Shown here piece by piece: positions 43,948 to 54,351 of a stretch of DNA of 64,000 nt; positions within the stretch are counted from its first letter, which is position 1, and the number at the start of each line of letters is the position of its first letter. Made by a program: the position numbers and the translations under genes. The DNA is from Yersinia hibernica. Its GTDB lineage: Bacteria; Pseudomonadota; Gammaproteobacteria; Enterobacterales; Enterobacteriaceae. The stretch covers positions 310,001 to 374,000 of the forward strand of contig NZ_CP032487.1 in the NCBI RefSeq assembly GCF_004124235.1, given 5' to 3'. The notes beneath the pieces were generated by a model that was not told the origin of the DNA, ran no database searches, and saw only the letters and a list, made by a program, of their open reading frames with translations.

Positions 43948-45603
43948 TTAGTGCGAACTGCTTTGAGAAATGCCCAAGCCGGTTTGTGAACGTATAAACT
44001 GGGCTTTGAAGCGCAAGCGCTCTTGCTGACCTTCTGCTGAGTTATCAGTAATGGAGAAGAACCAGATCCCGACGAAGGCCACTATCATTGAGAATAATGC
44101 TGGATATTCATATGGATAGATTGGTTTTGCATGACCCAAAATTGTCACCCAGATAGTGGGGCCTAAAATCATCAGAATGACTGCGGTGAGTAGCCCCAGC
44201 CAGCCGCCAATCATTGCGCCGCGAGTGGTCAGTTTTTCCCAATACATCGAGATGAGAATAATGGGGAAGTTACAACTGGCTGCGATGGAGAATGCTAAGC
44301 CCACCATGAAGGCAATATTCTGTTTTTCAAACAAAATACCTAAGCCGATGGCAACAAATCCTAAAATGACGACGGTAATTTTTGAGACTCTTAGCTCATC
44401 GCGTTCGTGGGCTTTGCCTTTCTTAATCACACTCGCATAAAGGTCATGTGAAACCGCAGAAGCTCCGGCGAGGGTTAGGCCCGCGACCACTGCTAAGATA
44501 GTTGCAAAGGCCACCGCGGAGATAAAGCCTAAGAAGAAGCTGCCACCCACCGCATTTGACAGATGAACGGCTGCCATATTGTTGCCGCCGAGTAATGCGC
44601 CAGCCGCATCTTTAAAGGCCGGATTTGGCCCGACCAATAGGATTGCGCCAAAACCAATAATGAAGGTCAATATGTAGAAGTAGCCGATAAAGCCAGTTGC
44701 ATAGAACACACTCTTACGGGCTTCTTTGGCATCACTGACAGTGAAGAAGCGCATCAGAATATGGGGTAAACCGGCGGTACCAAACATTAATGCCAGACCT
44801 AGAGACAAGGCGGATATTGGGTCAGATACCAATCCCCCCGGGCTCATGATTGAGAGGCCTTTAGGATGAACTTTGACGGCTTCGCTGAATAATGTGTTGA
44901 AGTTAAAATTAACTGACTTCATGACCATGATAGCCATGAAAGATGCACCGGCCAGCAATAAGACCGCTTTGATTATCTGTACCCATGTGGTGGCCAACAT
45001 GCCACCAAACAGGACATATAGCACCATCAAGATACCGACCAGCACCACCGCCACGTGATAGTTCAAACCAAAGAGCAGTTCAATCAATTTACCTGCGCCG
45101 ACCATTTGTGCAATCAGATACAAGGCCACAACAACTAATGAGCCACAGGCTGATAAAGTTCGAATAGGTCTTTGTTTTAACCGGTAAGATGCCACATCGG
45201 CAAAAGTATAGCGGCCCAAGTTACGCAGACGTTCAGCAATTAAGAATAGAATGATTGGCCAGCCAATTAAAAAGCCGATGGAGTAAATCAAACCATCATA
45301 ACCAGAGGTATAGACCAATGCGGAAATACCGAGGAATGAGGCGGCAGACATAAAGTCACCGGCAATCGCCAAACCATTTTGAAAGCCAGTTATACGCCCG
45401 CCTGCGGTGTAATAATCGCCACGCGAACGGGTACGTTTAGAGGCCCAGTAAGTGATATAAAGTGTTGCGCCGACAAACAGCACGAACATCACAATCGCCT
45501 GAATGTTTAGCGGTTGGCGATGAACTTCACCGGTAATTGCTTCTGCCTGTGACAGCGCAGGCAGAGCCAATAAGGAAAGTGCGGACCAATGGCGAGTCTT
45601 CAT
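43948..45603 (-). CDS. actP: Acetate:cation symporter (sodium:solute symporter family)
   Basis: ActP takes up acetate and glycolate at low concentration across the inner membrane. The 551-residue protein (549 in E. coli) starts with a cleavable-looking hydrophobic segment, then about 13 membrane helices. SSS-family blocks include [25 protein letters not shown] (about 68-92) and a [24 protein letters not shown] stretch (about 272-295). Its ATG overlaps the yjcH stop by four bases. It is the third gene of acs-yjcH-actP. Confidence 0.96.
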   Translation of the reverse strand: MKTRHWSALSLLALPALSQAEAITGEVHRQPLNIQAIVMFVLFVGATLYITYWASKRTRSRGDYYTAGGRITGFQNGLAIAGDFMSAASFLGISALVYTSGYDGLIYSIGFLIGWPIILFLIAERLRNLGRYTFADVASYRLKQRPIRTLSACGSLVVVALYLIAQMVGAGKLIELLFGLNYHVAVVLVGILMVLYVLFGGMLATTWVQIIKAVLLLAGASFMAIMVMKSVNFNFNTLFSEAVKVHPKGLSIMSPGGLVSDPISALSLGLALMFGTAGLPHILMRFFTVSDAKEARKSVFYATGFIGYFYILTFIIGFGAILLVGPNPAFKDAAGALLGGNNMAAVHLSNAVGGSFFLGFISAVAFATILAVVAGLTLAGASAVSHDLYASVIKKGKAHERDELRVSKITVVILGFVAIGLGILFEKQNIAFMVGLAFSIAASCNFPIILISMYWEKLTTRGAMIGGWLGLLTAVILMILGPTIWVTILGHAKPIYPYEYPALFSMIVAFVGIWFFSITDNSAEGQQERLRFKAQFIRSQTGLGISQSSSH

Positions 45604-45911
45604 TGCTTCACCTCACGAAGAATTTCTGCCGTCAGACGGTCAAACTCGCCATTAGCACGAATAACATAAATACCTGTAAGAACAAAAGAAATAACAATCA
45701 AGCCCACACCAACGGGAATGCCGCGAGTAATGCTGGAGCCTGGGTATAGCGGGGTGCCTAGCCATTGTGGTTCGAAAGCGATAAGGAAAATGAAACTGAC
45801 ATACAGCGCTAAGGTAATCAGCGACAGTAGCCAGGCAAAGCGACCACGCTTTTGCACCAACTCTTTGAAACGCGGGTTATTTTCAATCTCTTGATAAATG
45901 CTGTCATTCAT
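45600..45911 (-). CDS. yjcH: DUF485 inner-membrane protein YjcH
   Basis: This 103-residue protein has two membrane segments (about 24-46 and 62-86) and belongs to the DUF485 family that accompanies acetate permeases. It starts [27 protein letters not shown]. The function is not established; a helper role for ActP is an inference from constant co-occurrence. It is coupled by overlap to actP and lies 53 bases after acs. Confidence 0.92.
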   Translation of the reverse strand: MNDSIYQEIENNPRFKELVQKRGRFAWLLSLITLALYVSFIFLIAFEPQWLGTPLYPGSSITRGIPVGVGLIVISFVLTGIYVIRANGEFDRLTAEILREVKQ

Positions 45912-45964
45912 CAGAGTCTCTCCTTTGAGGCATTAAATAAGGTGCCGCCGATCGGCGGCATAAT

Positions 45965-47923
45965 TTACGACGGTGCTTGGATTGATTGTTTTTCTTCCAG
46001 TAATTTATCGACGACACCTGGATCGGCGAGCGTTGAGGTATCTCCTAAGTTACTGGTATCGCCAGCGGCAATTTTGCGCAGGATCCGGCGCATGATTTTG
46101 CCCGAACGCGTTTTGGGCAGTGAATCGGTCCAGTGCAGAATATCCGGTGTTGCGATTGGGCCAATTTCTTTACGCACCCAGTTGCGCACCTCGGTATACA
46201 GTTCTGGCGTTGGCTCTTCGCCATGATTTAATGTGATATAGGCATAAATAGCCTGCCCTTTGATATTGTGCGGCACCCCAACAACAGCGGCTTCGGCAAT
46301 TTTCGGATGTGATACCAGCGCTGATTCTATTTCTGCGGTGCCCAAACGATGGCCTGAAACGTTCAACACATCATCAACTCGGCCAGTTATCCAGTAGTAG
46401 CCATCTTCGTCACGGCGTGCGCCATCACCACTGAAATACATGCCTTTAAACGTAGAGAAGTAAGTTTGTTCAAAGCGGTCATGGTCGCCAAACAGGGTTC
46501 TGGCCTGACCTGGCCACGAATCAGTGATGACCAGATTCCCCTCAGCAGCCCCTTCTTGCGGGTTACCTAGGTTATCTACCAGTGCGGGTTGCACACCAAA
46601 GAATGGGCGAGTCGCAGAACCTGCTTTTAACTCGGTCGCGCCGGGGAGTGGGGTTATCATGAAACCGCCGGTCTCGGTCTGCCACCAAGTATCGACAATC
46701 GGGCATTTACTATTACCGATTTTGTTGTAATACCATTCCCATGCTTCTGGGTTGATGGGCTCTCCGACCGATCCCATGATGCGCAGCGAAGTCCGTTTGG
46801 TGCCGGCGATGGCTTTATCACCCTCGGCCATTAAGGCTCGGATTGCTGTTGGGGCGGTGTATAAAATATTGACCTGATGTTTATCAATGACCTGGCCTAA
46901 ACGATTGACTCCCGGATAGTTAGGCACACCTTCAAACATCAGTGTTATTGCACCGCAGGCCAGTGGGCCATACAGCAAATAGCTATGCCCAGTCACCCAG
47001 CCCACATCCGCAGTACACCAGTAGATATCACCTGGATGGTAATCAAATACGTATTTAAAGGTCAGTGCGGCATACACCAAATAACCGCCAGTGGTGTGTA
47101 ACACGCCCTTTGGTTTACCGGTGGAGCCAGAGGTATAAAGGATGAATAGTGGATCTTCAGCATTCATTTCTTCGGGTGGGCAGTCGGCAGACGTATCTTT
47201 AACCAGGTCATGCCACCACAAATCTCGCCCGTCTTTCCAGTAACTGGCATTGCCGGTGCGTTGGAATACCACCACATTTTTGATGCTGGTAATGGCCGGA
47301 TTCTTTAGTGCTTCATCGACATTTTTTTTCAGTGGAATTGCGCGACCAGCACGGATGCCTTCATCGGCAGTAATGACCAGTTTTGAGTTAGAGTCAATAA
47401 TACGGCCGGCGACGGCATCAGGTGAGAAACCACCAAAAATCACGGAGTGAACAGCACCAATGCGTGCACAAGCCAGCATGGCAACCGCGGCTTCTGGCAC
47501 CATCGGCATATAAATAGCGACCACATCACCTTTCTTGATGCCCAGCTTTTTCAAGACATTGGCAAACTGACATACATCATGATGAAGCTGTTTGTAGGTC
47601 ACTTTTTTGGACTGATTAGGGTCATCACCTTCCCAGATAATCGCGGTTTGGTTACCACGCTCTGCCAGATGGCGGTCAAGGCAGTTGGCTGCCAGATTCA
47701 GTGTGCCATCCTCAAACCAGCGAATACTGACATGGCCGGGATCGAAAGACGTGTTCTTCACCGTTTTGTACGGCTTCATCCAATCAATAATCTTGCCATG
47801 TTCACCCCAGAATTCATCTGGGTTCTGCACCGATTGTTGATAGTATTGCTGGTATTGTTCTGGGTTTATCAGGGCATGTTCTGCAATTGCAGTTGGAATA
47901 GGGTGCTTATGTATTTGGCTCAT
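45965..47923 (-). CDS. acs: Acetyl-coenzyme A synthetase
   Basis: Acs converts acetate, ATP and CoA to acetyl-CoA through acetyl-AMP. The chosen ATG at 47923 (AGGAGA upstream) gives 652 residues, the E. coli length, beginning [18 protein letters not shown]. Motifs are [19 protein letters not shown] (about 263-281), WWQTETGG (about 413-420), [23 protein letters not shown] (about 494-516) and the acetylation-controlled lysine in [11 protein letters not shown] (Lys about 609). A start at 47962 adds 13 unmatched residues. It is first in acs-yjcH-actP, which is CRP-activated in E. coli. Confidence 0.96.
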   Translation of the reverse strand: MSQIHKHPIPTAIAEHALINPEQYQQYYQQSVQNPDEFWGEHGKIIDWMKPYKTVKNTSFDPGHVSIRWFEDGTLNLAANCLDRHLAERGNQTAIIWEGDDPNQSKKVTYKQLHHDVCQFANVLKKLGIKKGDVVAIYMPMVPEAAVAMLACARIGAVHSVIFGGFSPDAVAGRIIDSNSKLVITADEGIRAGRAIPLKKNVDEALKNPAITSIKNVVVFQRTGNASYWKDGRDLWWHDLVKDTSADCPPEEMNAEDPLFILYTSGSTGKPKGVLHTTGGYLVYAALTFKYVFDYHPGDIYWCTADVGWVTGHSYLLYGPLACGAITLMFEGVPNYPGVNRLGQVIDKHQVNILYTAPTAIRALMAEGDKAIAGTKRTSLRIMGSVGEPINPEAWEWYYNKIGNSKCPIVDTWWQTETGGFMITPLPGATELKAGSATRPFFGVQPALVDNLGNPQEGAAEGNLVITDSWPGQARTLFGDHDRFEQTYFSTFKGMYFSGDGARRDEDGYYWITGRVDDVLNVSGHRLGTAEIESALVSHPKIAEAAVVGVPHNIKGQAIYAYITLNHGEEPTPELYTEVRNWVRKEIGPIATPDILHWTDSLPKTRSGKIMRRILRKIAAGDTSNLGDTSTLADPGVVDKLLEEKQSIQAPS

Positions 47924-48838
47924 AATCGTTCTCCTTGAGATTGTTAATAATATGTCAATCAAAAGTTAATTATAGTGTGAGAGGATGTTTTGTTTCTTTT
48001 TTGGGCGGCAGATCACGCATAAAAGATGTTGATTTATAGACTTACTTAATGGGCTGAGTGGTGAATCGATATCTTAAGGATAGAAGAGGTGCCATTTGAC
48101 TACGCAATAAAGGAAAGGAAATGTGGTTGTCAGCTCATTTTCAGTATAAAAAGGGGATATTGGTAGCCTGGCGGGGCAGAGATATTAACGTAGCGTGATT
48201 AATTTTTTGAAGTATTAATTGTTAACCGAAAAGTAAATTATTAATTTACAACTACGAAGTAAATATTATTTTAATATCTCGCTGCAATTAAAAACTCCTA
48301 TATATTCGAGCTTGAAATATGCACTTATAAATAAAAACCCTAAAGAATAAATATGCATTATAATATTTTTTATTTTGTCCTGCTCATGCTCTTTTTCAGA
48401 GTAAAAATAGTCTGTATATTAAGAATATTCTTGCAGCACGAGAGTTATCCTAAATCAAATTTAACAAAATATAAACATAATACATTAAGGAAGAGAACAA
48501 AATTACGGTTTATGCAGTAATTTAATTTAGCTCATTTTTTCTACAGTGTGGCCTAGTTATTATTTGGCATTGGTGAGTTTTACTTTTTTAATAACAAATA
48601 TTTACAGATTATGCATGATTATTCTGGCTGATATCATGCGCTGCTACAATGTAGGCTTAGTGTAAACAAGGCTTGCAGAGGGGTGCCCAGAAATGATACT
48701 GATTTATACCGTGGACGGCTGGCGGGAGGCTGAACCATAAGTTCTATCAACTATAGCCCCGTATTTAATGATTAAGTATTCTATTTGAGATGCTTGGTAG
48801 CTTGCATTTTATGGGATGCTCTGAGGGATTTTTAGGGT
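47924..48838. other. Long AT-rich intergenic region between divergent acs and gltP
   Basis: This is a 915-base stretch without a convincing gene on either strand. It is very AT-rich, especially 48190-48620, with many A and T tracts. It must hold the acs promoter, where E. coli uses CRP, FIS and IHF sites, and the gltP promoter. A GC-richer island at 48690-48740 stands out but shows no clear fold or frame. It could encode a small RNA; nothing is proven. Confidence 0.5.
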
Positions 48839-50152
48839 ATGAAAAGTGTAAAAATAAGTTTGGCCTGGCAAATACTCATTGCACTGGTATTGGGTATTTT
48901 GGTTGGTGCAATTCTGCATAACCAAATTGAATCAAGAGAGTGGTTGGTTAGTAATATTTTAAGTCCAGCGGGCGATATTTTTATCCGCTTAATTAAAATG
49001 ATTGTGGTACCCATTGTTATTTCAACCTTGATTGTAGGTATTGCCGGTGTTGGTGATGCGAAAAAACTTGGGCGAATTGGTCTAAAAACCATCATCTATT
49101 TCGAAGTTATCACGACCATTGCCATTATTGTCGGGATCACCTTGGCGAATGTATTCCAGCCAGGGCAAGGTATTGATATGTCGGCGTTGACCGTGGTCGA
49201 TATTTCTCAGTATGAAAAAACCACTGAACAAGTTCAAAGTGGTAGCCACAGTCTGGTCAGCACTATCTTATCGCTGATCCCTGCCAACGTCTTTGCCTCT
49301 ATGGCAAAAGGCGATATGTTGCCCATTATTTTCTTCTCAGTGTTGTTTGGTTTAGGGCTGTCTTCATTGCCAAAAGAAACCAAAGAACCACTGTTGAATG
49401 TATTTAAAGCAGTATCTGAAAGCATGTTCAAAGTCACACACATGATTATGCGCTATGCGCCTATCGGGGTATTTGGCTTAATTTCAGTGACTGTTGCCAA
49501 CTTTGGTTTCGCTTCACTGATTCCTCTTGCCAAGTTGGTTGTGCTAGTTTACGCCGCTATTTTCTTCTTTGCCTTGGTGATATTAGGTACCGTAGCCAGG
49601 TTGTGTAAGCTGCGTATTTGGATATTAATTCGAATTCTGAAGGATGAGTTAATTCTGGCCTATTCCACTGCCAGCTCAGAAACTGTCTTACCACGAATTA
49701 TCGAAAAAATGGAAGCTTATGGCGCGCCAAAAGCCATTACCAGTTTTGTGGTACCGACCGGTTATTCATTTAACTTGGATGGCTCTACATTATATCAAAG
49801 TATTGCGGCTATATTTATTGCCCAACTCTACGGTATTGAACTGTCCATTGGGCAGGAAATCATTCTGGTTCTAACCTTGATGGTCACTTCGAAAGGTATT
49901 GCCGGCGTTCCGGGCGTCTCTTTTGTTGTTTTGCTGGCGACATTAGGCAGTGTCGGTATTCCATTAGAAGGGTTGGCCTTTATTGCGGGGGTTGACCGTA
50001 TTCTGGATATGGCGCGTACCGCACTGAATGTCGTGGGAAATGCATTAGCTGTGCTGGTTATTGCCAAGTGGGAGCACCAGTTTGACCATAAGAAAGCCAA
50101 GGCTTATGAGAAAACGTTGTTTGCCCCGAAACAGACCCCGGTTCAAAGCTAG
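48839..50152 (+). CDS. gltP: Proton/glutamate-aspartate symporter
   Basis: GltP is an inner-membrane carrier of the DAACS family that imports glutamate and aspartate with protons. It has 437 residues, as in E. coli, with strong similarity throughout. The serine-rich loop AYSTASSETVLPRIIEKM (about 276-293) and the substrate motif FVVPTGYSFNLDGST (about 304-318) mark the re-entrant hairpin region. The final conserved block is GVDRILDMARTALNVVGNA. It ends with a strong terminator. It forms the left border of the secretion gene cluster. Confidence 0.96.
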   Translation: MKSVKISLAWQILIALVLGILVGAILHNQIESREWLVSNILSPAGDIFIRLIKMIVVPIVISTLIVGIAGVGDAKKLGRIGLKTIIYFEVITTIAIIVGITLANVFQPGQGIDMSALTVVDISQYEKTTEQVQSGSHSLVSTILSLIPANVFASMAKGDMLPIIFFSVLFGLGLSSLPKETKEPLLNVFKAVSESMFKVTHMIMRYAPIGVFGLISVTVANFGFASLIPLAKLVVLVYAAIFFFALVILGTVARLCKLRIWILIRILKDELILAYSTASSETVLPRIIEKMEAYGAPKAITSFVVPTGYSFNLDGSTLYQSIAAIFIAQLYGIELSIGQEIILVLTLMVTSKGIAGVPGVSFVVLLATLGSVGIPLEGLAFIAGVDRILDMARTALNVVGNALAVLVIAKWEHQFDHKKAKAYEKTLFAPKQTPVQS

Positions 50153-50178
50153 CCAGTAAGCTATTTATTAGTCAAAAT

Positions 50179-50213
50179 AACCCTTGTTAACGTGATGCTA
50201 ACAAGGGTTTTTT
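50179..50213 (+). terminator. Intrinsic terminator after gltP
   Basis: The perfect 11-bp stem AACCCTTGTTA/TAACAAGGGTT is followed by six Ts. It ends gltP transcription just before the converging response-regulator gene. Confidence 0.93.
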
Positions 50214-50257
50214 ATTGTCCATTCAACAAAAATAAGCATACAGACCACTTGCTGGCA

Positions 50258-50890
50258 TTAATCATTTAAACCTAAGCGATATGACCAACGAATCAGTTCT
50301 GCGACTTTGTGTACATCCAGCTTTTTCATCATATTGAGCCGGTGGGTCTCAACAGTTTTTTGGCTGATAGAGAGCTGAGTCGCGATAATGCGATTGCAGG
50401 AACCCTCGGTGATCAGTTTTAATATTTGCCGCTCGCGTGGTGTCAGCACGGGTTGATGAATCTCATTGCCTTGAGCCGGCTTACTCAATAAGGCGCTATT
50501 AAGCGCGGGATCAATATAGCGCTTACCTGCTGATACAGTTTGAATTGCGGCCATTAAAATCTGTTGTGGGCTTTTCTTCAGAACATACCCTAGCGCACCA
50601 TTATTTAATGTCCTATTGGCGTAATGCTCCTCATGACGAGCTGTTAATGCCAATATCTTCATGGTTGGCCAGCGGCGAAGCAGTTGAATAATGACATCAA
50701 GGCCATCCATACCGGGTAATCCTAAATCAATAATGACGATGTCGGGCTCGGTTTGGCGACATAAGTTATACACTTCTAACCCATTCTCTGCTTGACCGAC
50801 TATTTGATAGCGAGGGTAAGCCACAAGCATATTTTTAATACCGTTAATAATCAGCTCATGGTCGTCAACAATTAATAATTTTGTATTCAT
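50258..50890 (-). CDS. ssrB: SsrB-like response regulator of the type III secretion cluster
   Basis: This 210-residue NarL/FixJ-family regulator closely resembles Salmonella SsrB. The receiver domain (about 4-120) has acidic residues DD (9-10), phospho-acceptor Asp55 in IIDLGLPGMDG, and the conserved Lys in YVLKKSPQ. Shared pieces with SsrB include NGLEVYN, GYVLK, KRYIDP and the HTH block QKTVETHRLNMMKKLDVHKVAEL (about 176-198). It probably activates the divergent secretion operon. It is encoded 25 bases downstream of the sensor kinase gene on the same strand, as in SPI-2. Edwardsiella EsrB is another relative. Confidence 0.9.
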   Translation of the reverse strand: MNTKLLIVDDHELIINGIKNMLVAYPRYQIVGQAENGLEVYNLCRQTEPDIVIIDLGLPGMDGLDVIIQLLRRWPTMKILALTARHEEHYANRTLNNGALGYVLKKSPQQILMAAIQTVSAGKRYIDPALNSALLSKPAQGNEIHQPVLTPRERQILKLITEGSCNRIIATQLSISQKTVETHRLNMMKKLDVHKVAELIRWSYRLGLND

Positions 50891-50915
50891 ATAGTTATTT
50901 TCTTTACCTGATGAT

Positions 50916-53729
50916 TTAAATGGCGTTGCGTGGGCTCCATGGCTGAAATAGCCAGTGGATCATCTCGTCGAGGCGAGTGATATCTTGTTGTGTGATGATT
51001 TTCTTAGCTTCTATGGCTATTTCCAGTTGGATAACAGCATCTTGTAATTCGATTAGCCCTGCCTGGCCAGCACAACCCTTTAGTGTATGAAGATGGTCTG
51101 ATAATGTGGGGATGTGAGTCAGAGAGTCTCTTGCTTGTTGCAGTAGTTCTTGTAGTGATCTTGATAATGTCAGACGAAGTGAACTGTCGGTCAGGTTCAA
51201 TAATGGTCTGGATGTGGTTATTTGAGGGATGAGATTAATCCCACGTTCGATCTGAAATTGAGCCGTTAAATCAAGCACGATGGCCAGTTGACTAAACGTT
51301 ACAGGTTTAGAAATATAATGATTCATCCCTGCCTGATAAGCTCTTATTTTTTCGTCAGGGTTAGTATTCGCGCTAAGTGCCGTTATCATGCAGCGGTTAT
51401 CTAAATTCATTACATCATTGCGCCAATATTGCGTTGTGGTAAGGCCATCCATGCCAGGCATGCGGATATCCATCAGCACCAGATCAAAACATTGGCTCTG
51501 CCCGATACGCAGCGCCATTTCTCCACTCTCTGCCAGCGTAACCTCATGCCCCAGTTGTTTAAGCATCATGCCAGTAATATCACGATTAGTTTCTGCATCG
51601 TCGACCAGCAATATACTCATATACCAAGGTTGTAGCGGAAGATTATGTTGTCTCTCCGAATAATCTGAGGCGGCGTACTCCTTATTGCCCAAATACTGTT
51701 TGACCTTGGTATATAAACGTCCCGGTAAATAGCATAATTCTTTATCAGCTAAGAATTCCTGTGGCGGATTTACCGATTTATTATTTATTGGTTGGCAGGT
51801 TATACCCCAAGCAGATAATTGTGCCTGTAATGATGGAGGTGATGAACAAAACTCACCCTTAAAAGGTATAACAGGAGTGACTCCATTAAACGGCAGAATT
51901 AATGAAAAACGGCTCCCCGAGTTTGGTTTACTGTAAAGTGTTATGTGTCCCCCCATCATCTTTGCCAGATTATCTGCAATAGTTAGCCCGAGCCCCGTTC
52001 CTTGCCCGTGGTCATAAGTCTGAATAAAGGGACGAAATATTTTCTGTTGGTGCTGTAAATCAATGCCACAGCCAGTATCCTCAACGGCAAAACAGAGTTG
52101 CTGACCTTTGCGTTCAACGGTCAGACTAATGTGACCTTGCTGCGTAAATTTAACCGCGTTACCCAATAAATTAACCAGAATTTGCTTTATGCGTTGGCTA
52201 TCCAATTCAAGTTCTAGCGGCACGTCTGAACTAACGTAAGTAGAAAGAACAATTGATTTACTCAAAACCTGACTATGAATAGTTAACATCGCCTGATCGA
52301 GCAAAGGCAAAAGTGCAATTTTTTCTTGAGAGAGAGTTAATTGGCCGGATTCAATACGTGAGAAGTCCAAAAGATTGTTGATGATTGCCAGTAATGAATA
52401 TGAGCATTGGCGAGCGGTCTCCGCTAACCGGTATTGCTCCGTTGTTAGGGGCGTATTTTGTAATAACTCCACCGCACCTAAAGCCCCATTTAAAGGGGTG
52501 CGGATTTCATGACTTATTGTGGTCAGATGGGTGCTTTTACGCTGGTTGGCTTGTTCTGCTGTTAATTTTGATTTCGCCAATGCCATCGTACGTTCTTGTA
52601 CTTTCATTTCTAATGTATCGTATTGCTTATTCAAGGTATCCAGCAAACTATTGTAAGCACGAGCAATATGGCCTAATTCATCCATACGTTTAATCGGTAA
52701 TCTTGGCTCCATTGCTTGTGGCCCGGTGGCCCCAATAATATTGACAAAATTCCATAAAGGGATAGCCAGGTAATATCGCAGTAATAAAGAAAGCGCCAGG
52801 GTAAGCAATAATAAAATAGCCAGTGCAAAGGGGAGTTGATGTAATGCGGGTTTTGCTGCCTCCCAGGCAAAACCTATTCGCGGGTAAATAACTAATTGTT
52901 GCCAACCTGGGCCTTTGAGTTGAGTTCTTAGTACTAAATAATCAGGAGTTTGCTGCCAACCATCGTGCAAGTGGATACCTTTTAGTTGGCGAATAATGTC
53001 ATGTAACTGATTTGACGGTATATTCTGTTGAAAAAGAGGTAATAACTTACCATCCTTATCCAGCCATAAATTAATATCTCTCTTCTCAACCGATTGATTG
53101 TCATTCACTAATTCATTTAGTTTTAATGAAAATCCCGCTAATGACCCCATTTGGTCACAGGCGGCAACGGAGATATGCCAACCATTTTTTGCCGTATACG
53201 TCGGCATACCCCAAAAAATATTATCATGAGTGGGGAACACGGGAAGTAAAAGTAGCTCTTTGCGCCGCTGCTTCAAGTAATTGTTGGAGACTGCCTGCGG
53301 TTTGAATATGGTAATTCCATTGCTTCGTTTAATTGTAAAACTATCAAGATAATAGGTTTGGCCTGAAGAACTATAAGCCTGATTTACCTGAAAATCATGT
53401 TTAGATTGGGGCGAATTACATGTTATCGAGTTAACGAGAGTATTATTTTTTGCATCTTCATTTTTGAGCAGTATGGGAAGTTCCCAGTTCATTTGATAAT
53501 GAGATTGGCGGTCTATCAGTGCAAGAGCATCCCGTTCTGCACCCTCGAATTGGTAATTGCTTAAGTCTGAACGTAATGATGCTATGTGCGTGAGTTCATT
53601 CACTAATCGTTGACGTGTATCTTCATATGAAAAGAATGCCGTCATGACAATTGAAATTAGCCAAATAGCCGTTAAGGTCATACCAAGTAATAGTGTCAAT
53701 CGAGTGACGAGAGATGATGATTTTTTCAT
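50916..53729 (-). CDS. ssrA: SsrA-like hybrid sensor histidine kinase
   Basis: This 937-residue tripartite membrane kinase partners the SsrB-like regulator. It has membrane segment 1 (about 10-33), a periplasmic sensor region (about 34-298), membrane segment 2 (about 299-323) and HAMP (to about 375). The HisKA motif is TTISHEIRTPLNG with His407. The ATPase domain has N524 in LLGNAVKFT, DTGCGI (551-556) and GTGLGL (577-582). The receiver domain carries Asp754 in LMDIRMPG, and the C-terminal HPt has His881 in HTLKGCAG. All phosphorelay residues are present, so the protein looks functional. It is divergent from ssaB. Confidence 0.9.
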   Translation of the reverse strand: MKKSSSLVTRLTLLLGMTLTAIWLISIVMTAFFSYEDTRQRLVNELTHIASLRSDLSNYQFEGAERDALALIDRQSHYQMNWELPILLKNEDAKNNTLVNSITCNSPQSKHDFQVNQAYSSSGQTYYLDSFTIKRSNGITIFKPQAVSNNYLKQRRKELLLLPVFPTHDNIFWGMPTYTAKNGWHISVAACDQMGSLAGFSLKLNELVNDNQSVEKRDINLWLDKDGKLLPLFQQNIPSNQLHDIIRQLKGIHLHDGWQQTPDYLVLRTQLKGPGWQQLVIYPRIGFAWEAAKPALHQLPFALAILLLLTLALSLLLRYYLAIPLWNFVNIIGATGPQAMEPRLPIKRMDELGHIARAYNSLLDTLNKQYDTLEMKVQERTMALAKSKLTAEQANQRKSTHLTTISHEIRTPLNGALGAVELLQNTPLTTEQYRLAETARQCSYSLLAIINNLLDFSRIESGQLTLSQEKIALLPLLDQAMLTIHSQVLSKSIVLSTYVSSDVPLELELDSQRIKQILVNLLGNAVKFTQQGHISLTVERKGQQLCFAVEDTGCGIDLQHQQKIFRPFIQTYDHGQGTGLGLTIADNLAKMMGGHITLYSKPNSGSRFSLILPFNGVTPVIPFKGEFCSSPPSLQAQLSAWGITCQPINNKSVNPPQEFLADKELCYLPGRLYTKVKQYLGNKEYAASDYSERQHNLPLQPWYMSILLVDDAETNRDITGMMLKQLGHEVTLAESGEMALRIGQSQCFDLVLMDIRMPGMDGLTTTQYWRNDVMNLDNRCMITALSANTNPDEKIRAYQAGMNHYISKPVTFSQLAIVLDLTAQFQIERGINLIPQITTSRPLLNLTDSSLRLTLSRSLQELLQQARDSLTHIPTLSDHLHTLKGCAGQAGLIELQDAVIQLEIAIEAKKIITQQDITRLDEMIHWLFQPWSPRNAI

Positions 53730-53916
53730 AAAGTCACCTGACTGTTTTTTTTAGTACGCCACAATAAAAATTTGATATCAAGAATTACACTGATTTCATT
53801 ACGGCTCGTTATAGATTCATTTAATTATGAATAATGAGTAAATCAGGTTTTTACCTTATAACAAGAATTTAAGTTTTGGGGATAATTAAACCGGGGTATT
53901 GTTGGAGTGATAGTTA
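53730..53916. promoter_or_regulatory. Divergent control region between ssrA and ssaB
   Basis: This 187-base, very AT-rich region must hold promoters for both the regulator pair and the secretion operon. At 53815-53832 it contains an 18-base imperfect palindrome ATTCATT-TAAT-TATGAAT (7-4-7, six of seven arm positions paired). The layout resembles the flexible palindrome described for SsrB. Assignment as the operator is an inference. Confidence 0.5.
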
Positions 53917-54351
53917 ATGTTAGAAATATTGAAAATGCAGCCTTTAATCAAAGATATTCATTTATCAGATACTAATGTTATGTGCTTTACGTTAAGCCAG
54001 ATTCCCGCTCAAGCGATTGATTATGGCCACTCTCTTTGTATTAGTGTTGTTTTTACTGACAAAAAAATGATATCTCACTCACTGATTCACTATATTTCTC
54101 TCATGCTGGTGGCTCTTGAGGATATGCAGGATTTTGCATTACAGCTTAGAGGAGACTATTGGTGGCTTTGGCATCAATATACTCTCGATGAAAGAAAGAA
54201 CACCGATAATGAGTGGCAAGAATTATCCATAATATTTGAGAGGATTTATGCTGTTATCCAAATATTCAACTCATTGGTAGCCACGATGAATACATCTAAA
54301 ACACACCTTTTAAGCCAGCATAAAATAGATGTCAGCAGGATTGTTCCATGA
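53917..54351 (+). CDS. ssaB: SsaB/SpiC-like type III secretion gatekeeper protein
   Basis: This 144-residue protein aligns with Salmonella SsaB (SpiC). Common features are the ILKMQPLIKDI-type start (LKGIPLIQDI in Salmonella) and the middle block YISLMLVALEDMQDFALQL (YVTLLLAAHPDVHDYAIQL). In SPI-2, SsaB works with SsaL and SsaM at the export gate to hold back effectors until translocators are secreted, and it has been proposed to act as an effector. It is the first gene of the plus-strand operon; its stop overlaps the ssaC start by four bases. Confidence 0.82.
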   Translation: MLEILKMQPLIKDIHLSDTNVMCFTLSQIPAQAIDYGHSLCISVVFTDKKMISHSLIHYISLMLVALEDMQDFALQLRGDYWWLWHQYTLDERKNTDNEWQELSIIFERIYAVIQIFNSLVATMNTSKTHLLSQHKIDVSRIVP

